Below, one piece after another: positions 51,292 to 62,746 of a DNA stretch of 64,000 bases. Both the position numbers and the translations under genes were made by a program. The first letter of the stretch is position 1; the number at the start of each line of letters is the position of its first letter. The notes under the pieces were generated by a model, which worked only from the letters and a program-made list of their open reading frames with translations, was not told the DNA's origin and made no database searches. The stretch spans positions 2,909,501 through 2,973,500 of the forward strand of contig CAJFCV020000005.1 of the NCBI GenBank assembly GCA_904066235.2, given 5' to 3'. This DNA comes from Bursaphelenchus xylophilus. Its lineage: Eukaryota; Nematoda; Chromadorea; Rhabditida; Aphelenchoididae.

Positions 51292-54200
51292 TCATCCCAT
51301 TCTCCTCCAATTTTTCTCAGCAACCGGAACACTGAAATCCAAAACGAACGCGCTCTCATCTTCATCAATATACGCAAGCCTTGACTGTTGCCGGACCTGC
51401 AGTGGATTCGAAAACGACGGCTTTTTTGACGGAAAATTTTGCAAAGCATTTCCTTGAAGGTCCAATAATCTCACATTATTGTTGACAAATTCGCAGATAA
51501 TCATCGACGCTGTAACAAATCTGGCGTCCACAACGCCGGGCACGGTAAAACTTGTGTTGAATTTGAGTTGAGTGTCGGATTTCATATCGAAAATCTAAAT
51601 GAGTCATGATTAAAATGGATTAATTAGGTGTTTAATTTGTGATGGAAATGATATCATAATTTTAATGCTTTCCAAACGGTCCCTTTTGTGGAGAGTCATG
51701 CAGCAAGATAAGAGAAATTGAGAACGGGAAACTCCAAATGGCACGCTGCTGTTGTTTTCTCAAATTCTATAGGCGATAGATCGGAGAGCAAATCTCAAAT
51801 TTTGGAGGTGTAAAAGTTTTGGTTGGAAAGGGACCGAATATGGAAAGGTTTTCTTATAAAATTTCGTAGAATATCAAGGTCCTGCTTTGACAAGGATCAT
51901 CAAATGTTAGCAAACGAAAATGAGACCACTCTATGACTCAAATTGCAGTAAGAAGATTATGAAAAATTATGATAAAAGATCTAGGAGTTGTTCAAAGTTC
52001 GTCGTTCATAGTCCCTTTATTCTTTGCACGCAAGTTTTGAACAACCCACAGCCCTTGTAAATCTTAGTTAGCGCTTTGCAAAGGCAGCCGAGGTATTCAA
52101 CAATTTTTTCCGACGAGATGGTCCCTATAATACGATGAACATTCAGTGAGAAAAGCGTTGTTAAAAGCACTATTCTCTGCCAGTTTATTTCGGACAGCAA
52201 GCTTGGAGAAGGGCCAAAGAAGAAAATTTTTTTGCTACTATATACAGGGTCTTACAAAAAACGTGAAGGAAAGTGGAAGGCTATAACTTCCGGCCGAGGC
52301 GGCGCAGAGACTTCGTATTTGCAATATGTATTTTTAAAAGACATAAGTTTTTGTCTACGAAATAACAAGCTTTTAGAGTGCAAATTGAGGTCACTACGAC
52401 TTTCTGAAGTAGAGGCATCTCTACCCCGAAAACCAGGTTTTTTTCGGTTGAAAATGATCTAGAAATTTCGGTCTTTTTCGGTTCAAAATCACCAGGAAAT
52501 GTCGGATTTTGTGGGGGGTTTCGATATGGGTGGTGTTTAAAAAGTATGAGGAAAGTGCCAACACTTGCAAATTATGCACGTTTTCTTAAAGATTATATCA
52601 AGAAACTCCAAAAAATCCGACATTTCTCGATCATTTTCAACCGAAAAAAACTGGTTTTCGGGGTAGAGATGCCTCTACTTCAGAAGGTCGTAGCGACCTC
52701 AGTTTGCACTCTAAGAGCTTGTTATTTAGTAGACAAAAACTTATGTCTTTTAAAAATACATATTTCAAATATGAAGTCTCTGCGCCGCCTCCGCCGGAAG
52801 GTATAGCCTTCCACTTTCCTTCACGTTTTTTGTAAGACCCTGTACATAGTTTCGTGCGGAAAAGATTTTGGACACTTCTATGGATATTTCCCCCCACACG
52901 ACAAAAAATCACTTTCAAAAGCCAAACAAATCACTGTCATAACGTCAATTCCCTACCCTCAATCTGCTCCTTGAGTCACAAGTTGCCACAAGTCCATCCA
53001 TCGCATCTAACGTCTTCAATTCTAAATCCCCCTCTTCATCATTTATCCTGATCCTCTTAAAGTCCCTCTTGCCAACTATCGTGGAGATTGCCAACGCATC
53101 TTCACAAAGATAAAGCCACGTTGAGTCGATGAAGAAACTCGAATACACGGATTTCAGTTCGATATTCTTGTGGGGTTCTCCATTGAGAGCGTTGAGAATG
53201 GTGAGGAGATTGTCTTGCTGATACAGTAGATACAACGAGTCATTTGAAAATTCGATTTTTTCAATCAAACACGGCCGAGATTTTGATTGGTATATCAGTC
53301 GTTGGGTTTTGAGGTCGTACAAGGTGAGGCGATTTCGGCCAAAGGCAACTCTGAAAGCGAGAGTTTCAGGGTGGAAGATATTGCAGTATACAACGCTGAG
53401 ATTTTAATGAAATTTGACACAAAATTAGATGGTTGGTTTCTAGGATATATGCGACATTTTTATCTTGCGCTTTGCAGAAAAGAACCGAAATTTTTAATAC
53501 AAAAGTTGATAAAAATTCTGTACCAGTCTGTCGAAATATAAAAAATAATGATCATAATGTCGCTGTCCCCGTTAGACATGGCTAGTGGGCCGGGCCGAAC
53601 GAGTTTTAAAGGCCCGGGGCCGGGCCGACCTCTTCCGGCCCCCGCCAGGCCCCCAATCGGCCCCCAATGACTAAAATTCCCAGTCTCAAAGCGAAAATTA
53701 GGGTTGCCAATAAAAATAAAACGCAGAGCCAAGAACCGATTGGGTCTTTTGAAGTATATACATGGCAATGGTTGGTAATTTTTTGTTTCAAAAAATTTTT
53801 TTTCGATTGTTATAACAAAAAAATGGGGGCTAAGGTAGTACAACCCTCAGTCCAGTTCAGCCCCCGCCCCCCCCCTTTCGATCATCGTTGCCTGAACCAC
53901 AAGAATGAATTTGGACGGTAACTGGGGGTTTGAGCTAAAACGCCGGTGGTCATTTTACTGTAATTTCCATTTTTTGTATTATTCTAATTTTTTACTTATG
54001 GGGTGTGTGAAATGGACAAACAGTGGGGGTTTGAACTACTAAAGCCCCAAAAAATGTGTTATATCTCGTAATGAATGCAGTATTTATATTTACAGTTCGG
54101 CCCCCTGGGGGACGGGCCGGGCCGAGAAAATTTGAAGGGGGCCGGGGCCGGGCCGACCTCCTCCGGCCCCCGGCCCCCTTCAAATTTTTTCGGCCCGGCC

Positions 54201-57200
54201 CAGCCCCCCCAGCCATGTCTAGTCCCGGTCGCCTCGCCGAAGTGAAGAACAATTGAATTTTGGCGGGACACAATTCATTTTCTCGGCGGAGATTTCAGCG
54301 TGACATTATGCTCATTATTTTTCCGACAGACCGATACTATCTTGTAAAAATGTCAGCCGTAATTCTATTGAAGAAGGTAAAGGATTTTTCCACGGAAAAT
54401 GGGTAAATTCATGGCCTAACCCTGATTTATTCTCTGACCGCTCTCCGCACGTTACATACTCTTTTGTCGACAAGCTAAAGCTTTCAAAATGTTATGCTTA
54501 ATTTATGTGAAAATTTTAAAGGAAAACTTGAAAATAGCTCTTATCGTTGGGAAAATTATTGTCACTTATCCAATTTGTGGCACTCACCTCAGCTTGCTAA
54601 TCGCTGGCCGACAATGAACGAAATCTTCTGGATAGCAAATCTCCAGCGCAACACATTGATTCCAGTCCTCATCGACCCCACACACCTTGACAAACCCATC
54701 TATGGCAAAGAGAATCGACTTCCCTTCATTGCCAAACAAAATGTGCGGTTCTAGAGTGCTGCTGATGCTGTGGAAGTCGGGAAACTCGGCGATTATCTAA
54801 ACAAAGCTTCGTATTTGCAAAAAACAGCCTTTCTCTCACCCTATTCCCGCTGATCGTCGCGACATGCAAGCTCTTTTCGGCAGTAAAAATACAGGCGATG
54901 TCATCATGCAATCGAAACCAGATCACTTGCAGATCTTCCACTCTAACATCCAAGAATCGAGCGTTCAATTTGCGCCAGTTACTCTCGATCTTAAAATTGC
55001 TGTAAGCTCTTTATCCAAACGGATATCGAACTTACCGGATGGCTATGGACTTCCAATTACTCGAGGAAAAGTTGATATTCAGATTTTTCATGTCAAGAAG
55101 AATGTCTGTTCGATAATTCTTCCCACGGCGGTTATTGTCGTCGCTCAGAAGCCGCCGCCAGCGGCGACAAACCTGGACGGCGCGATACAAGGTGCATGGC
55201 GGAAGATAGCTGGCAATTTCGAGGAGAAGCTGAAAAAATCAAGAGATGACGCATAAATTTCTGGCCAAAATTTTCAGGAATGAGTACACAATCTCAATGG
55301 TATAGAAAAAAGTCCTAGCTTTTCCTATTGAACTCCTTCCCTGATAACAAGGAAGTATCCCAAGTGCGAGGCGCAAATTTTCTTTAGTTTTTAGCATACT
55401 TCGGGCATAGGCCGTATATCAAGTCTTGAAAATTTTAGCGCGCGGTTTGCAGGCACAGTCGAGCTATTGAAGAATCGTTGCCGCCGAGAGAGTATGCGAA
55501 AAATGGAGAGTGGTCAGAGATAAAACCACTTTTTCTTTTCCGCAAGGAAAAAAAGTATTTTTAGAAATACAGTATGCGTCATAATTATAACCGCACTTTA
55601 AAAATGAGTGTAACTTTTGTGATTGTGAATAGAAATGTGTCATATTTGGCACCAATGTGCATCACTGTACTAGAAATGATGACCCAAAAAATTATTTTGA
55701 AGAGTTTCCGTATTTTAGAGAAAAGCTGCAAAAACCAAAATTATGATACTTTTCGGTGTCGCAAAATTATAACCGCACTTGCGAATTTGGGGTACTAGCC
55801 TAATAAAAACACAGGATATCAATAACTGATGTTTAGTTACGCTCACTGAGGCCTCAATAACGCCCATCACACGACCCGAAACCCTCTGGGAATTTTTTTT
55901 TGGCGCATACTGACCCTGAATCGGAAAACGGGAGATTTTCGCTCAGTTAGACCGTTGGGCTCAAGTTGTGAGGAACTTCCTGGTCGTCTCGGAAGCCTTT
56001 AACAGATCTAAATGTTATGGCAGACAAAAGTTGACCACTGCTTCTGGTTGAAGAGAAATAATCCGCCGGACTTCTAACTCCGCCATCTTTGGGGTTCACT
56101 TAAATCAAGAACTGAGCTTCATTAGTAGCGGAAGCACCGTGCTGAGGGTTGGAAAACACAGCGACGTCATCATAAGGTATTATGTGAAGCTGTGACCCCA
56201 GCTGACCCCGGTTTACGGCAATCCACAGCCGAAATTTGCCAAGGAGACATTCACAACAGAGGTTGATTAGTGGAAGGTCGCTGAAACCGACGTTAGACCG
56301 TTGCAATACCATATTCTTTGTGGATTGCGTAGTCACACGATGCCCTGACGGTTTTACATACCAAAGGCATGACATTAATAACGTATCGCGTCGCTTCTCG
56401 TGTCGTAATTTTAGAGGCCGCCCGTTGATGACTTGGGGCGCCTTCAAAAAAGCCGGAGGCCTTCCGTCCGCGGCCACAACAACTCAAATGAATAGCTTCG
56501 AGTACCACGAAGTCTTAGGCGAACATCTGGTACCGTACTGGCAATCTGGCTATACTTTTGTTGGAGAATGCCCACGTCCACCATAGCAGGTCGACATACC
56601 AGTTCCTTTGACAGCAAGGCATTTGCCACCATAGACTCGCTCGCCTATTCCCTGGGTTTAAATCCGACAGGAAACCTGTGGGGCCTCCTCGCCCGTTGAT
56701 TACATCGCTACAACAAGCGGTATTCTACCGTAACTAAGCGAAAATCTGCCGTTTTCCGATTCAGGGACAAGATGGGTCAGTATGCGCCAAAAAATTTTGC
56801 CCAGAGGGTTTCGGGTCGTGTGATGGGCGTTATTGAGGCCTCAGTGAGCGTAACTAAACATCAGTTATTGATATCCCGTGTTTTTATTAGGGTAATACCC
56901 CAAATTCGCAAGTGCGGTTATAATTTTGCGACACCGAAAAGTATCATAATTTTGGTTTTTGCAGCTTTTCTCTAAAATACGGAAACTCTTCAAAATAATT
57001 TTTTGGGACATCATTTCTAGTACACTGATGCACATTGGTGCCAAATATGACACATTTCTATAAACAATCACAAAAGTTACACTCATTTTTAAAGTGCGGT
57101 TATAATTATGACGCATACTGTATTCCCCTCTACGGTAGTAAAAGGCATGAAAATTTTAATGCCAAAATTCTCCAAAAAGTGTAGCTTTTTTGCAGACTTT

Positions 57201-57708
57201 TGATCTAAAAATGTTGGTCATATCTGCAAAAGCGAGCTGGGATTCTTGTATATGCCTTATTGTTAGAAAAAATATTCTAGCATGGGAAGTACCCCAAGTA
57301 CGGCGCGTAGATTTTGCTGAAATCTGGCACAAATTTAAAATAATTTTTTCTTGTATTTCTAGAAACAACCGAGACAAAAAGCTTCATGCCTAATTCTACT
57401 GCTGAGAGTAATGTTTCCACAAAAAAATACTTTTTTTTCCGCACGAAACTAACAAAGTTATGACCAAAAAGTGTTTTTCTCTCTGACCGGTTTCCGCGTT
57501 TAGCGCACTCTCTCGGCAGCAAAGATATAAAGAAAATATGAGCGTCGCACTTGGGGTATTTCCCTTGTAAATTTATATAAATTTATGCCACGTTTCATCA
57601 AATCCTAAGAGCCACTTGGAAGCCTTTCCTTATAAGTTAAAAAAAGTTACAACAACTGCGTTCTACATCTACACTCACCTCATTCGGCAAAACATCGAAA
57701 TTGGTCAT
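51292..57708 (-). CDS. F-box protein with WD40/propeller-like region
   Basis: Exons 57708-57679, 55229-55036, 54999-54840, 54796-54588, 53350-52957 and 51594-51292 join in frame (phases 0,2,0,2,0) to 429 residues. The F-box spans residues 5-40: VLPNE from exon 1 joins LLLEIASYLPPCTLYRAVQV and CRRWRRLL from exon 2, exactly the LPxE..I..YLP..L..A..VCRRWR pattern. The rest looks like a degenerate beta-propeller: DDIACIFTAEKSLHVATISG, GNEGKSILFAIDGFVKVCG, NRLTLYDLKTQRLIY, SNDSLYLLYQQDNLLTILNA, NNNVRLLDLQGNALQNF. Such proteins usually act as SCF ubiquitin-ligase substrate adaptors, binding SKP1 through the F-box; the target is unknown. Introns 1 (2.4 kb), 4 (1.2 kb) and 5 (1.4 kb) each contain transposons. 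Confidence 0.82.
52245..52842. mobile_element. Long-arm TA MITE in F-box intron 5
   Basis: 598 bp between TA dinucleotides. CAGGGTCTTACAAAAAACGT at the left is the exact inverse of the right end, and inverted similarity runs for about 230 bp per arm (TCTCTACCCCGAAAACCAG region). This suggests a Tc1/mariner-type palindromic element. Frames within it are artefacts. Confidence 0.85.
53573..54221. mobile_element. hAT-type MITE with GGCCGGGCC arrays
   Basis: 649 bp with termini TAGACATGGCT at the left and AGCCATGTCTA at the right. The flanks GTCCCCGT and GTCCCGGT are an 8-bp duplication with one mismatch. GC-rich arms (GGCCGGGCCGACCTC, GGCCCCC) flank an AT-rich middle. It lies in intron 4 of the F-box gene. 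Confidence 0.8.
55348..57567. mobile_element. Family C repeat split by a Tc1-like element
   Basis: The left part (55348-55569) starts CAAGGAAGTATCCCAAGTGC. The right part (57121-57567) ends CGTCGCACTTGGGGTATTTC then CCTTG before TA. Between them is the 1.55-kb Tc1-like element at 55570-57120, so the MITE is older than the insertion. All of it lies in intron 1 of the F-box gene. Confidence 0.7.
55570..57120 (+). mobile_element. Tc1/mariner-like element with 380-bp inverted repeats
   Basis: 1551 bp between TA dinucleotides. Both ends start CAGTATGCGTCATAATTATA and inverted similarity runs for about 380 bp (to about 55950 and from about 56740). The core has a plus frame at 56236-56586 whose end (LMTWGAFKKAGGLPSAATTT, MNSFEYHEVLGEHLVPYW) resembles the middle of a Tc1-family DDE transposase (VWGGxS...LxxVLxxHLxPFF). 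The reading is interrupted on both sides and the DNA/PH-type catalytic residues are not clear, so this copy is probably inactive. Confidence 0.75.
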
Positions 57709-58094
57709 CGAATCGCCAGAACCAATGCCATTGATCTTCCAGCGGGTCGCTGTTCCACCAGCTGACACCAGCATCACGGAAATGGAAATCGAAAGGATCC
57801 CGAAAGTATTAACAAGCGTTCCGCTGTTCGCCGACGTCTGCGATGACCTCGTTTTGCTAACGCGCGCGATCTTCTTACCCTTTCAATTAGAGATTCAATC
57901 GCTAAGCGGATGTCTTGCCTCTTATGTCAATATTACAGCCTCTTTAGAAAGTTTAAAAATAAGTATTATAAATGTAATTAAGTTTACTTTTTTACGCAAT
58001 AAAATATGGTTATGACAATATTTACACATAGATCATGTGACCATTTTACAATTTCAATTATTAGTAATCGGGATTTGCAGAGTTTCCTTCGGGT

Positions 58095-59374
58095 TTAGTG
58101 CCATTTGAAGCAGGAGAGATGTGATGGGTAACATGTCATCTGAAATCAAAGCAAAATATGTATATTTTTGGGCGTATTTTACAATTTTTAGTTATCTATG
58201 TAATAATAGATGCTTACCCATGGCCAGCAACATCGGTAATCTTCGCCACTGCAGTCCGAGTTTTTTATACAAAGTTCCAAGGCACCTGAAAGATAAAAAA
58301 ATTGTTTCATGCAGTCAAAACTCTGTATAACAAATCAGAAATAGCAAATCCTTTTTATAGAAGGGTTTTGTACAACAAAGGTCCAACAAAAATCTAAAAT
58401 TTACTCTTGAGAGCTCCGACACTGTTTGTTATAGAGAGTTTTCATTGTAAAAGGGTTCGCTATAGATAAATTCTGTTCTGTTCTATAATTTTAGACTATA
58501 TTCTAACAAGGGGACTCCAGCCGAGATATTCAAGGGTCTTTTTCGCGAGAGAGCACGCGAAGATAAGAGAGTCAATCAGACCAGAGACGGCTTCGTCAAT
58601 AACTCTTCTGTTTTTTCTTGAAAAGCATTAGTATTTTAGATGTCTTTAACGTGTTGTAAATAAGCTTTCTGTATTACAAAAAACACTGTAAAATCGGCTC
58701 AAATTTTGAGGCATACAATTTTCTCTTTCCCACTTTTCTTATTATGTAAAATACGACTAAAAAAAACTCCTTCGAACCAATAACATACAGTCAAAGATTT
58801 GTACAACAAATCGCAAAAAATACAATCGCTATAGAATGGATTCGCTCTACGGAAGTTCATATAAGGTGTAAAAAGGGTTTTTCCGACCTTTAAAAATATT
58901 TTTTATTCCCAGGCATCGTATGGGACTTTGCTGTCCAGACGTTCCACTAACAGGGTGAAGTACCCCAAATGCGACGCTCAAATTTTGATGAAACTTGGCG
59001 CAAATTTAGAATAATTTTTTCTAAAATATATGCGAGAATCCTAGCTCGCGCTTTGCGGAAACAACCAAGATTTTTAGAAATTTGAAATTTTTTGCCGAAT
59101 TTCGGCACAAAAAAATTCATACGTGTTTCTACCGTAAAGACTAATTTTTCCACAAAAAATAAATTCTTTCCACACAAAACTAGCGAAGTTATGGCCAAAA
59201 AAGTGTTTTTTTTTCTGACCGCTCTCCACGTTTAGTGTGCTCTCTCGACAGAAGAGGCCGTTCAATATTTCAAACAAACAATTCTGCTGCCACATGAAAA
59301 CCCTTACCTTCAACCGTTCCAGCCAACATTATCATTGCCAGAACCACCAAAAATACGATGCACTTTGCGTCCAT
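58095..59374 (-). CDS. Secreted six-cysteine peptide, 59 residues
   Basis: Three short exons, 59374-59308, 58285-58218 and 58139-58095, join in frame (phases 1, 0) to 59 residues. Exon 1 is a signal peptide (MDAKCIVFLVVLAMIMLAG). The mature part begins about ALELCIKNSDC and has the spacing C-x5-C-x6-CC-x4-C-x6-C, typical of a three-disulphide knottin-like or antimicrobial-like peptide; the chain ends about four residues after the last cysteine. The ATG is 4 bases after a TATTTTTACAG acceptor, consistent with trans-splicing. All junctions have good donors (GTAAGG, GTAAGC) and acceptors. I recognise no family; a secreted defence, signalling or protease-inhibitor role is possible but not shown. 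Intron 1 is about 1 kb and holds a family C repeat. Confidence 0.75.
58951..59270. mobile_element. MITE family C, truncated copy
   Basis: CAGGGTGAAGTACCCCAAAT, then GCGACGCTCAAATTTTGATG, continuing to the CACTCTCTCGAC-type block (GTGTGCTCTCTCGACAG). The far end is missing. It lies in intron 1 of the secreted six-cysteine peptide gene. Confidence 0.65.
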
Positions 59375-59763
59375 TCCTCTGTAAAAATATTGTATAATAT
59401 ATTAGTAAAAAAAAACAAAAAAATCTCCAAACAATAAGCGGGGGAGAACTGGTCACTCTTCGAAAGCGCCTCTTACTCACCGTAATTTCGAAAAAACGCA
59501 GAGAGCAAACGCAGTCGTGCAAAAATAGAAACCCCACTGCGCAGGATTTATTCGTCTCGATACTTTGCTTATTTTTGAAAAAGTTTATGCAGTGTTCAAA
59601 ACATCTCCGAATCTGGGAATCACGTTAATCCGATTTTCAGGGAGGGGAATAAAAGTGAAAGAAGAAGATCGCTCTCAGCCGTAGTCAAAGAACTTTACTT
59701 TTGCTTTGTAAAAGTTGAGACTCGGGGAGCTTCGCGCGGTCCAAAGAAGAGTTGGAAAAAACT

Positions 59764-59966
59764 ACAGTGACGGACCTGATCCAGTGGGAAAAAACATACC
59801 ATTTTGCATCCGGGAAACATCAAAAAATGTGGCAAAATGCCTCCCTCTCCAACTAAAAAAAATTGAAAAAAAAATTGAATTCCCCTCGCAAGTATTTTGC
59901 TACACTTTTTAAAGATTCCCGATGCAAAATGGCACGTTGTTCGCCACTGGATCAGGTCCACTACTG
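59764..59966. mobile_element. MITE family A, copy 7
   Basis: 203 bp between TA: CAGTGACGGACCTGATCCAG at the left and CTGGATCAGGTCCACTACTG at the right. The interior is shortened compared with the copy at 46405. Confidence 0.8.
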
Positions 59967-60019
59967 TATGCAATTTTATGAAAATATTCAAATATTTTTT
60001 TAGAGAGGTTCACTAATAT

Positions 60020-60205
60020 TCGGAGGACGTAAATTGCTCGCACTTTGCAAAAACGATCGAGATTTTTGGTCAAAAGTTGAAAAAATTAGATATTTTTTGG
60101 CTATTATAATTTTTTCACAAACAGTTTCATGGCTATTTCTACCATAGAGGGTAATATTTCCATAGAAAAATATTTTTTTCCGCGCAAAACTAGCAAAGTT
60201 ATGGC
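60020..60205. repeat. MITE family C, internal fragment
   Basis: Contains TGCTCGCACTTTGCAAAAAC, AGGGTAATATTTCCAT and GCAAAGTTATGGCCAAAAAA words of family C but neither terminus. Confidence 0.5.
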
Positions 60206-60596
60206 CAAAAAATCCATAACAAAGAAAGATTTTGTTCTTTGCAAAGTTCAACATAAAAATCACGGTTGTTTCTGCAAACCACTGGCTAAAACTCTCGCAT
60301 AATCCTTAGAAAATTCCGTTTTTAAATTTATTCCTAATTTAATTGAAATCTGATCTCTTCGTATTTCTACCGCGTCCCATCAAAAAAGACCCCTATACAG
60401 CGTAAAGAAGTCGAAATGAGACAAAACATCCTTTTTCTTACTCATTTCCTTTATAATAAAGCCTCTTACTCATACCGGAACGACTAAAAAACAGCGTAAT
60501 AACAAACTGCGATAAGAACGGAGATAAATAAAAACGTATAGCAGGTAAATTAAAACCGCGACTTTTCAAAATTTCTTTAGCAAAAATTGCTCTTAC

Positions 60597-60910
60597 CTGT
60601 GAAAAGGGTTTCTTGAATGACCCGATTCTTCCAAGGCGACTTGTTCAAACTGACCTTCACTTGTCAGAATGAGGAGACCGAGCACAGAGTCGCCGTTTAA
60701 TGGTATGTAAAAAATTGACTATGTCAAGGTGATTTTTTTGTTAGTCATCGGTGAAAGGAGCTGCTCCAGGTGGTACAGAAAGCGGCTAATGATTCTGTTG
60801 TAAAACAAAGTGCTTTTTAATGACATTACTGCAAGATCGTTCCGATGTTCACGTTTGGTGAGGCCGAGGGCATTGAAGATGTCAAAGAAAGTGTCCCAAA
60901 AACGACGCAA
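60597..60910 (-). pseudogene. Coding relic with an in-frame stop
   Basis: On minus, an open frame (RRFWDTFFDIFNALGLTKRE.. FLYHLEQLLSPMTNKKITLT) ends in TAG and then continues in the same frame as SIFYIPLNGDSVLGLLILTS, EGQFEQVALEESGHSRNPFH, up to a good donor (CAG|GTAAGAG at 60597). Both halves look like real protein, and the second resembles a beta-propeller blade. The upstream side is cut by a family C MITE at 60917 and no further exon is visible downstream. I read it as a broken gene piece. I do not recognise the family. Confidence 0.45.
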
Positions 60911-60916
60911 CGCTTA

Positions 60917-61285
60917 CAAGGGAAGTACCACAAGTGCGACGCTCAGATTTTATTCAAACTTTGCACACAATTCGGGCATAGACTAAATATCAATTCCTGA
61001 AAGTTTTAACTCGCGCTTTGATGGCGAAGCCGAGATATTGAACCATCTTTGCCGCCGAGAGAGTACGCCAAACGCCGAGAGCGGTCAGAGAGAAAAACAC
61101 TTTTTGGGCATAACTTTGCTAGTTTGGCGCGGAAAAAATTGATTTTTTGTGGAAACACGAACCTTTACGGTAGAAATATGGATACAACTTTTCGTGCCGA
61201 AATTCAACAGAAAGTCTGAAATCTTTTGTCGATTTTAAATCTAAAAATCTCGGTGGTTTCTGCAAAGCGCGAGCTAGGATTCTCA
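60917..61285. mobile_element. MITE family C, opposite orientation
   Basis: Starts CAAGGGAAGTACCACAAGTG after TA. The inner words (CGCCGAGAGAGTACGCC, TAACTTTGCTAGTTTGGCGC, TACGGTAGAAATATGG) occur in reverse order to the copy at 61816. About 60 bp of the far end is missing. Confidence 0.65.
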
Positions 61286-61815
61286 AGTGCAGAGAACGGT
61301 CATAGGCAAGAAAAAACTGTTTTTTTTTTACTAGACCGCTGTAAATTCCATACGAAAGTCGTCATTTTTTGCGAAACATTGCCCTTTCAACGGCAATGTT
61401 TCCAAAAATTAATGAAAACTGTGTGTAAAGGCTCTCAAGAAAGGATGAAATTAACCAACTTATGACAACGAAGTTTCCATTTGTTCAATGTAAAAAATAA
61501 TGTAATGCTCAGAGTGTTTCACGCAGAAGTTTTACAAAAAATCGATCTCTTTCACATAAGATTCTCACGGTCAGACATATGGTCTAAACAAATTTTTATC
61601 TGGAATTGATATTTCAATTTTACGTGCTTGAGGGCCAGTACAGCTACTTTTTAACCGTGTTTTTTACGACATGGGAAACGAAGTGTCGATAAAAGCTTTT
61701 TCTTGTTTCCTGCCACGATAACAAAGTCGGCAAAATTGCAAATATTATCATAAATAGGCAAGGCAATTTTCTGGATATTTCATTTCCCAAGCCCTAAAAT
61801 CGCGATTCAAACTTA

Positions 61816-62242
61816 CAGGGGAAGTACCTCAAGTACGACGCACAGATTTTGATGAAACTTGGCACAAATTTAGTACAATTTTTTCTAAAATACATGCGAG
61901 AATTCTAGAGATTTTTAGCTCGAAAATCGGCAAAAATTTGAGACTTTTTGCAAAATTTCGACACGAAAGGTTTCGTACTCATTTTTTACCGAAAAGGGTA
62001 ATGTTTCCACAAAAAATCAATTTTTTCCGCACGAAACAAACAAGGTTATGGCAAAAAGCAGCTTCTCTCTCTGGCCTTTTTTCCGTTTAGTGTACTCTCT
62101 CGGCGGCGAGAATTATTCAATATCTCGGCGGCGCCTGCAAAGCGCGAGCTAAAACTTTCAAGAATTGATACTTAGTTCATGACCGACGTGTGTGCAAAAT
62201 TAAAATAAAATCTGAGCGTCGCACTTAGGGTACTTAAGTTGT
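61816..62242. mobile_element. MITE family C, nearly full copy
   Basis: About 427 bp: CAGGGGAAGTACCTCAAGTA at the left and GCGTCGCACTTAGGGTACTT at the right. It is the most complete uninterrupted copy here. Typical inner words are GAAACTTGGCACAAATTTAG, GGCGGCGCCTGCAAAGCGCG and GACCGACGTGTGTGCAAAAT. Confidence 0.7.
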
Positions 62243-62746
62243 GTGTTTCCTTTGACCAACAAAGGCTTTGTTGAACGGCCGCTGCAAAACTCAAGTTAAG
62301 ACTTTGAAAACGTGATGTTAACCTTAATGACTGTGCAAAATTTAGAACAGATGTAAACGTCGAATATGGGGCACTTCCCTTGTAACTTTAAGCCGTTTTC
62401 CATTTACACACTTCAGTTTATTAACTCCTATTGCTCTCAATTGCTGTTACTTTGGCAACAAGATTTGCCACAAATTTGATGAGAAATCATATACAAAACC
62501 CTTATTGTGTCAACAAGAGCCATCCTCATGTGCGAGAACAGTTGTCGCAGGCAAATCACGCTTTTCTCCGCTCTTTAAAGGACGTTAGCCGCAAGCGAGG
62601 CACTTGGCAAGGACATTCGGCCCGATCAAAAAACCTTCGGCCGCCCTTAACCCGTTTACTTAGCAACTATTAAGTGCTAAACTACTATTTTGATTAGCAG
62701 ATTTTTGGGAATTCTTCTAAAATTTGATTTTTTATCAGTAGTCGAA

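Noticed and set aside
54864..55256. 130-codon plus frame opposite the F-box exons
   Set aside because: It is the shadow of exons 2 and 3 of the minus-strand F-box gene, where the F-box motif and splice sites are convincing.
57701..58015. 104-codon plus frame starting opposite F-box exon 1
   Set aside because: It overlaps the minus-strand F-box start, has no domain, and no plus-strand splice partner is visible.
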